A stretch of 64,000 nt of DNA. Source: Paratinospora sagittata (Eukaryota; Streptophyta; Magnoliopsida; Ranunculales; Menispermaceae). Location of the stretch: contig CM069597.1 of the NCBI GenBank assembly GCA_035771175.1, forward strand, positions 12,497,001 through 12,561,000, written 5' to 3'. The position numbers and the translations under genes were made by a program. Shown piece by piece: positions 23,801 through 32,800 of this stretch. Within the stretch, counting starts at the first letter, position 1. Every line of letters begins with the position of its first letter. Below the pieces are notes generated by a model. The model ran no database searches. It saw only the letters and a program-made list of their open reading frames with translations, and was not told where the DNA came from.

Positions 23801-26800
23801 CGGAAGGTTGACCATAGCCCTCAAGGTTCTAGAAAATCAAAATGCTCAATTGATCCTCAAATGTGGTGCACCAGTAGTCTAGGCCTCCATATCTTAGAAT
23901 CAGGCACTTATATAATATGTCAAGCTCACAAACTTGATAGCTAAATATCCATGTCTTCAATCATATTGGGCATTAGTTAAGTGGGCATTGATGCGCTACT
24001 TCAAATGCCAATAATGAAACTAGAAGGGAGTTTGAAATCCATCACTAGTAGAAGAAGAAATATAATTATCACTAAATCAATACTATTATTATTCTAGCAT
24101 TGAAAGATCTAGCAATGCATGATCTGATAGCTTGGCCATTGGCCCATCACCTATATGGTTATAACCTTTGAAATCTAACCTCATTATTACAAATCAGATC
24201 ATTTAGTAGAAAACTAAGATGTGAGAGCTAATAATCTCAGGGATTTAGTGTATTATAAAGATCTAGATCTCTCTGATATGTCAACCAAAACTAAGACAAG
24301 TTTGATTATATTAGCAAACAAAAACATCCACAAATTTACATAGTCCAAAGATTTACCTCTACTATTTACATTATTTACAAGAGTTCTAAGTATCTATTGT
24401 CTAATAAGTTACTTAATATTCCAAAAAATTTGTAAATAAACAAATTCAACAAAATTTCTAGCTCAATCAACATACAAGCTCACATGCACTTTTTGCAAGT
24501 AACCCATGTAAGGGTGTGATCAATTTTGATAGCAAGAGGGGAAGCCACCATTGAGATTTATTAGACATTCAAGACTCTTAGAATGATGGAGAAGTTGTGT
24601 GCCAATCAGCATTACCAACATATTTGTTATAAATGAGTAACATATTTCATTTGTCAATGTCAGCTCAACTCAATGCCCAACATTTTGTTCCACAAAACAG
24701 AGCTAGTCTACAACTCAACTCAACAAATCCTTTTTCCAACTATGTGGAGAGCTAGCCTTACAGATGTCATAAATTTTTTTCCTTTCAACGTTAATGAGAT
24801 GCATGATCATATTGTGTTCTTGATGCACACCTCCACTTAACTCTACTTGCTTTAATTTGATAATTGGCATTATCACATTTTCTCCCTCTAAATGAATAAT
24901 ATAACCCAAAATACTGTTGTAAAAATAAAATTATGAAAGACACAAAGATGTAATGTGGTTCGGCTCTAAGGCCTACGTCCACGGGAGAAGAGAGGGAATA
25001 TTTTCTTATTCTTGATGATGTCTTAATGGAGGGACACCATATATATATAGACATACAGGGCTATGCACACATATAGGTACAATTACAATTTTAGTAACTG
25101 CTAAATAAAACAACTACTAAAATTATCATCTTTCCTTAAAGGAAATAAATCCCACAGATTTTGCTCTTCTTCACAACACTCCCCCTCAAGCTGGTGAATA
25201 AAGGTTTACCATTCCCAGCTTGGACACATTTGCTTGAAATGCAGTATGGTTTGACCCTTTAGTGAGCACATCGGCGAGCTGATTATTGGTAGACACATAT
25301 GGAGTACAGATCAACCCACTATCAAGCTTCTCTTTAATGAAGTGTCTATTAATCTCTATATGCTTGGTTCGATCATGTTGAACTGGGTTATGAGCAATGC
25401 TAATTGCAGATTTATTGTCACAATAGAGTCTCATAGGGTCATCCCAGTGTATCTTCAAATCTGTCAAAATTATCTGCAACCGTAATAGCTCACAAACCCC
25501 TTGTGCCATTGCTCGGAATTCTGCTTCAACACTAGATTTGGCCACTACATTCTGCTTTTTACTTCACCAGTAGTTGATCTTCTGTCAACTACTGAACCAA
25601 CATAGTCTGAATCAGTATATGCTTCAAGAACCACTCATGTGTGTCGTTTAAATAAGATGCCCTGTCCTGGAGTCCCTTTAAGATACTGTAAAACGCGATT
25701 AGCTGCTTGCAAATGAATATCTTTAGGGTTGTGCATGAACTGACTTATTACACTTACTGCATATGCAATATCAGGCCTTGTGTGTGAGAGAGAGATGAGT
25801 CTTCCTACTAGTCTTTGATACATCTCCTTATTAATAGTCAGCGTTTTTTTAGCATCTCCAAGCTTGTGATTAAGATCAATAGAAGTATTCATTGGTTTGC
25901 AAGCTAGCTCCCCAGTTTCTTTAAGAAGGTCTGTAATGTACTTCTGTTGAGAAATAAAGATTCCCTGTTTAGAGTGTGCCACTTCAATCCCTAGAAAGTA
26001 TTTCAATCCCCCTAATTCCTTGATCTCAAATTCCTCGGTCAAACACTGCTTCCAATTTTGTCTCTCGTTCTCATTGTTTCCTGTCATGATGATGTCATCA
26101 ACATACACTAATAGAGTTGTAACTCCCCCTGAAGTTGAGTGCTTAATAAACAGAGTGTGATCTCCTTGGCTTTGTTTATATCCCATATTTGTCATTACTT
26201 TGGCAAACCAACCAAACCATGCCCTCGGAGACTGTTTTAAGTCCATACAGGGCCTTTTTCAATTTACACACTTTATCAGTGGTGCCAAATCCTGGAGGCA
26301 CTTCCATATAGATTTCTTCTTCTAAATCCCCATGTAAAAATGCATTCTTTACATCAAATCGTTGCAGATCCCAGTCATAATTAGCTGCCAATGACAAAAA
26401 AAGTCTCACGGTATTCATTTTTGCAACCGGAGTAAATGTCTCTTGATAGTCCACACCATATGTCTGACTCAAGGTTCGAAACTTCGATTTCGCCCGACAC
26501 TTCGACCTTTAAAAATTAGAATTAATTCGGAAAAGTTTGAGAAGTCTTGGAGAATTATTGTAAAAATTTGCCAACTTAGAGAAGTTTAAAGAATTTCTAT
26601 ATAGATGTTAAAATATGCATAATTACTATTAGAAATGATGAAAACAAACATAAATAGATATTTTTCACATATAAAAAAGAGAAATAATTCGTAGAAGTTC
26701 GTCGAATTTTTGTATTTTTTATTTTACATCCACTTCGCACTTCGATGGTAAAAAAAGAGAAATAATTCGTAGAAGTTCGCCGAATTTCGGAGAATTTTCG

Positions 26801-29800
26801 AACCATGTGTCTGAGTATATCCTTTGGCTACTAATCTTGCCTTGTAGCGCTCTAGGGACCCATGTGCTTTGTATTTTACTGTATAAACTCATTTGCATCC
26901 CACAGGTTTCTTTCCTGCAGGCAAGTCTACCAACTCCCATGTTGTATTTTTCTCTAGGGCTTCCATTTCCACATTCATAGCTTGTTTCCAATTTGTATTA
27001 CATAAAGCCTCGGATAATGATGTAAGAGTCTGAATGTTGTTCAGGTTGGTAAAGAAACTATTATGGGTTGGTGAGAACTTCTCGAAAGATACAACATGAG
27101 ATAGTAGATACAAGGGATGTTTAGTGCATTCCCTTGTTCCCTTTCTATTGGCAATGGGAAGATCATTGTCAGGTTCAGAGGCTAAAAGATTATTGTTACT
27201 TTTAGGAACTAATGAAATTTGTAAGGAGGTTCAGGATTTGTTACCTCGTTTTTAGGGATTGGTTCAGATTCTTGAACTTGCATCGCTTCAGGAGCTGCAG
27301 CTTTCTTCCTTGAGTACATTTGTCCAGTCATCCGATCCTTAGGTTCATCATTGGGTACAAAGGGTGTAGGAGATTCGAGCTTGGTTTGTTGGAAGTTAAA
27401 TGGGCCAAAAAGATCAAAAGGGTTATTAAGGGAGTTCCGAACCTTGTCTTCCGTGATGACACTCTCCCCCGGAGGAGGAGGAGCGGAAAAATAGGGCTCA
27501 GGTTCATAGAAAGTGACATCGGCAGAGACAAAGAATTTCTTTGATGGCGGATGATAGCATTTATATCCCTTTTGAGTGGAAGAGTATCCAACAAAAACAC
27601 ACTTGAGAGCTCTGGGGTCCAACTTCCCCCTGTTGGGTTGGTGAACATGGACAAATGATACACACCCAAATATCTTAGGTATAAGATTATTGGAGATTTT
27701 GAGCTTAGGGTAAAATTGACATAACTTTTCCATAGGACTTTTGAAACCAGGGGTCCGGGATGGTATGCGGTTAATAAGGTGTGTTGTAGTGAGGACAGCT
27801 TCCACCCAATAGGACTTAGGCATAGTATTCTAAAATAAAAAGGCTCGGGTTGTATCAAGCAGGTGGCCGTTTTTTCTTTCAGTAACTCCATTTTGTTGTG
27901 GGGTGTGAACACATAATGATTCATGAAGGATCCCCTCGTTTTGGAAGTAATTGGTCAATGTTTGATTAAAATAGTTTAGCATTGTCAGATTGAAATCTCT
28001 TGATTTTAGCACCAAACTGGGTGTGTATCATGTTATGGAAGGTAGGAAGAACAAAGCTCACATCGGATTTTTGTTTCAGTAAGAATATCCACGTGACTCT
28101 AGTACAATTATCAATGAATGATACAAACCATCGCGCTCCAGAAACATTAGGTATTGAAGAGGGACCCCAAATATCACTATGAATGAGATCAAAAGGATCT
28201 GTATTTCTTTCACTACTAAGTGGAAAAGATATACGCTTATGTTTTGCAAGTTCACACACTTCACAATGAAAATCTTCAACATTGAGAAACTTAAACAAAA
28301 AAGGAAACATGATTTTAAAGGTTTGAAAAGAAAGATGGCCAAGGCGGCGAAGATGAAGCCATAGCTTTTCTTTATTGGAAAATTTGTGCTCGGAGAGAAA
28401 TGAAGTGTTACTCTTGATAGGATGTACTGGTGTCTCAAGGTAATACAACCCGTCCTATTCCTTAGCACGTCCAATCATCGTCCCCAAGTCCTGGTCCTGA
28501 AATGCACAGTAAGTAGGGAAGAAGGTTACATTACAACTCAGATCATGGGTCAGTTTTTTAATAGAGATAAGATTAGTAGATAGTTTAGGAACATGAAGAA
28601 CATTTCTGAGTGTAAGGGTGGGGCTGTGGCTAAGGATCCATCAGCTGTGGCTATTTTCCGACTACTAGGACAGGGGTTGTAGGTATAAAATATATTGGGG
28701 GAATTGGTCATGTGATCAGTAGCACCAGAATCTATAACCCAAGAGTTAGCAAAAGACTTATCCGAGACGTTAAATCCAATAAGAAAGTTACCTGAATGGG
28801 CCAATGAACAAGTACCTGAAGGTTTGTTCAGTGTGCCAAGCAAAGATTTCAATCTTTCAATGTCGTCTTGGCTGAATCCTTCTGGCACCGGGGAGTCCGC
28901 AACTGTTTGTTCAGTAGACAGATGTGCTTGTCCACTGGTCTTTTGTTGTCCTCTTTGTAGCCCCATTCTTTACTGGAAGTTGAGGGCTTGCCATGAAGTT
29001 TCCAATACTTCTCCCTGGTATGTCTAGTCTTCTGACAATAAGTACACCATAGATTGTCCCTATTGTCTCGATTTGGGACCTTTGATGATTCAAAGCGCAG
29101 AGTGTGTGGCTTCTAATCATTTCCCCGATTGGCAACCATAGTTGAGTCTTCCATCTTTTGAGGTGTGAGCATAACACTTCTTCTGTTTTCTTCAGTCTAG
29201 ATAACTGAGATAGTCTCATTCAGAGTTGGCAACTCTTTGCTGAGAGTCTGAACTCTCACTTGATCAAACTCTGCATTGAGTCCAGCCAAGAAGTCATAGA
29301 CCCGATCCTTCTCAATATAGTTCTTTAAAACTACAGCATCTGCAGGGGATTTAGTCTCAATACACCTATAATGGTCAAGTTCCTGCCAGAGATTCTTCAA
29401 TACATTGGCATATTCGGTGACCGTCATGTTGCCTTGTTTTGTTGTTTCAACTTTCACTTTAATCTCATACACTTGGGCTGCATCATGGGCCTTAGAGTAT
29501 GTCTGATGAACGGCATACCAAATGTTTTTGGCGGTAGTTAGAAACATGCATGTATCACTAATGTTTGGCGTCATTGAATTCCATAGCCACGTCATTATAG
29601 AAGCATCTTCATTATCCCACGCTATAAACTTAGGATCTCCAGGTATAGGTCCAGTGCCCAAAAGATGACTCTATTTCCCTTTGCCCTTCAGAAAAGTACG
29701 CACCAGCTGAGACCACTTCACATAATTCTTTCCATCAAGTCTGTATGCTGCCTGAATGTTTGGTAGTTCTCTTTTCTCCGTTTTGTCAACTGCTTCTTCA

Positions 29801-32800
29801 GTCTGCACCGTTTCGGAAGTAACCGACATTTTTCTTTTTTTTTCTTCTTCTTCCCTTTTTTTTTTATAGGTTACAAACTCAAAAAAGAAAAAGAAAAAGA
29901 AAATAAAATAAAATAAAATTTCAGACTCAGACGAATAAGAGACGATGCAAATATCAAGCGATGTTAGCTGAAGAAAATGAGACGAAGATGAAACCGCCAA
30001 CGAAGAAGATGAAGCCGCCGACGAAGAAGACGAACCAGGAGCCGCCGACGAAGATGAAACCGCCGACGCAGAAGAGATCTGGAAGAAGACAAACCAGTCG
30101 CGACGATGAACAGTCGCACGAACCAGTCGCGACAATGGAGAGAAGGTGTGCAACAGCGTCGATGAATCCGTCGCACGAATCAGAGCGACGATGGTGAGAT
30201 GCGAACCAGTCGCATGAATCAGAGCGACGATGGTGAGAAGTGCAACAGCGTTGACGAATCAGTCACACGAATCAAAGCGACGATGGTGAGATGCGAACCA
30301 GTCGCACGAATCAGAGTGACGATGGTGAGAAGGTGTGCAACAGCGTCGACGAATCAGTCGCACGAATCAGAGCAACGATGGTGAGATGTGAACCAGTAGC
30401 ACGAATCAGAGCGACGATGGTGAGATGGTGTGCAATAACGTCGACAAAAGACAAAGGGTTCCGACTGATGTAACTCGGACATAGTGATGGCAATGAAAAC
30501 CAACCACAAAGATTCGGCAATGAAGGCCGACATAGAAGATTTCGGCGATGAAGACACAAAAATGTAACGTGGTTCGGCTCTAAGGCCTACGTCCATGAGA
30601 GAAGAGAGGAAATATTTTCTTATTCTTGATGATGTCTTAATGGAGGGACACCATATATATATAGACATACAGGGCTATGCACACATATAGCTATAATTAC
30701 AATTTTAGTAACTGCTAAATAAAACAACTACTAAAATTATCACATTTCCTTAAAGGAAATAAATCTCACAGATTTTGCTCTTCTCCACAACAAATACCAT
30801 AAACTCTCACTCCTTAGTCCTTGCTACCTCTAGACCTTATATCTTCATTACATCTCCAATTATATTTTTAAATCCATTAAAATTAAATTTCATGCTCAAA
30901 ATCTTGGACCTAATAATCCTAAAACCTCTAGATTCTAAAATTTCTTTCTGTAATTTTGGTCAAGCATTCACTCAAAATTCGGTTTCTTCAATTAACACTA
31001 GATTATTAACAAATAATGAAAACCATAAAATATCATCATGAATATTTTTTTTTTTTCAATTCATCTATAACTAATGCAAAAAAGGCTTGAGATTGATCTT
31101 TGAATAGTCTCCAAATAAATATAATAGTTTTCATGGTTAATCTCCTAACTAAAGATCAAAATTGATTTTTCACATATGGGGCTTAGCAATGATTCTTCAA
31201 TAATTTCCACAACTTTGAATATCTCCTTTATTTTTATATATAGATATTAAAACATTTTTTTTCTGCTCATTAGGTAAATTTAATACAAGTTTATTAAATA
31301 ATTTAGTAAGCAACAACAATTCATCCTCCCCTAAACACTTCCAAACATCAATTGGGATACCATTAATTCCTAAAACAATTACATATTTCCTTTTCTTTAA
31401 AGTGATCATTAACTCAAACACCACAATTTTATGAAATAATCAATTTTCATTATTTATCTTTTAGATGACCTCATATAATTCAAAAAAGGCCTTGTTGAGT
31501 TACGTTAAAGCTATCTTTGAGTTATTATATTCTTCTACTCTAGAATGTCCAAATGTTTTCCATTTAGTAGCATTTTAATAGGTTTCCACCTCTCTTTAAT
31601 TTCATCTTTCACTAAGGCTTTTTTTATCATCGCTTTTAAAACCAAAGATAAAAAATTCAGTCACCTATAAATTAAAATTAATTTGAGGAAATTTAATTCA
31701 GCATGGAGAACTTTTGTGAAGACTCACCAAATTAAGGAAGATTAAAGAATTTTGTCAATTTTTCATACCTTGTTAATTTGTAGTTTTTCTTTCTGTTAGT
31801 TTAACAAGCTTATATATGTTCTTCTCCCAATCCTTTGTACCTTATATTGTATATAAATCATCATATTCTTTGGGTTTAACATTATTTACCGGTTTGTTAA
31901 CTTCTTTCTTAGCATCTTATAGTTTTTAAGATTTTCGAAATCTCTAATCTTTCATCACGTTCTATAACATTATCTTTTTGTATTTTTAACAATATGAACT
32001 ACTAAACTTTTTTGTTCCATGAATTCTCCATGCATCGTCCTATTCTATAGAAGAGAATATTAGCATATTTGTTGGAGCCCTAGGATAAAAACCCAAGGCA
32101 AATAAGAATTGAATTGGAGGGACTAACTTGGGGTACACTCTACATTCTAAAGGGAGTGACTCAGGGCCCACTCAAGGCTTACAAAGAATTAAAATGGGAA
32201 CAGAAAAAAGGCAATGATGTGGGGGAAGTGTGTCATTGGTTCTCAAGGAAGCAGAAGCCTTAGGCTTCCAAATAGAAGTCCCAAAATCCCAGAAGGAGGA
32301 TACTGCAAAATGAATATCACTAGGGCCAATATGATGCAAATTCAAACCATTCCCATGAAATACTATGCCACAAATCATTCTTTTGCATTATTGCAGAAAG
32401 ATCTAGAATTTCATATGAGTTGTTTTATTATGTTGAGATTACATGAGGGGTGCATGGCAATGTTTAAATATGACAACCCAATTATTTTATGGCTTGGTTC
32501 ATCAATTTCATTGTGACATTAAGAAGGAAAAGTAATTACTAGCTATGCATGCTTTTAATTATTTCAGATACACATGACCAAAAAGCTAAGATGAAGACAT
32601 CTATGAAGAACTTGTATCAATTTAACATAGTTTGGGAATCTTAATTATTCATCAGTAGCAAAGCTGCAAATCAGACCCTATTTTGGTCTCAAACACCGAA
32701 AACATAATTATACAGCTCATATTATTCTCCAATAGTGCTTCCTATGGTTTCTGAAACAAATTCAAATTTAGTCAGCTTTGAGAAAACTATGTTACCTAAT

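Larger units (their letters stand above)
24915..30792 (-). mobile_element. Full-length Ty1/copia retrotransposon in intron 4
   Basis: A 5878-bp element flanked by a perfect 5-bp duplication AATAC (24910-24914 and 30793-30797), with LTRs of about 264 bp sharing long identical stretches. On minus the order is 5' LTR, leader with minisatellite, gag, protease, integrase, RT, RNase H, PPT, 3' LTR, the copia order. The coding part is broken by an in-frame stop in gag, several frameshifts and a 338-bp MITE in RT. It lies in the same sense as the host gene. Confidence 0.95.

Noticed and set aside
29961..30473. Plus-strand ORFs rich in KPPTKK and SHESER repeats
   Set aside because: They lie antisense to the copia leader and are produced by the minisatellite; no start context, domain or family support.
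32214..32516. 100-codon ORF upstream of exon 4 as an extra exon
   Set aside because: It is on the opposite strand to the gene, shows no family motif, and the exon 4 to exon 5 join is already complete in frame.
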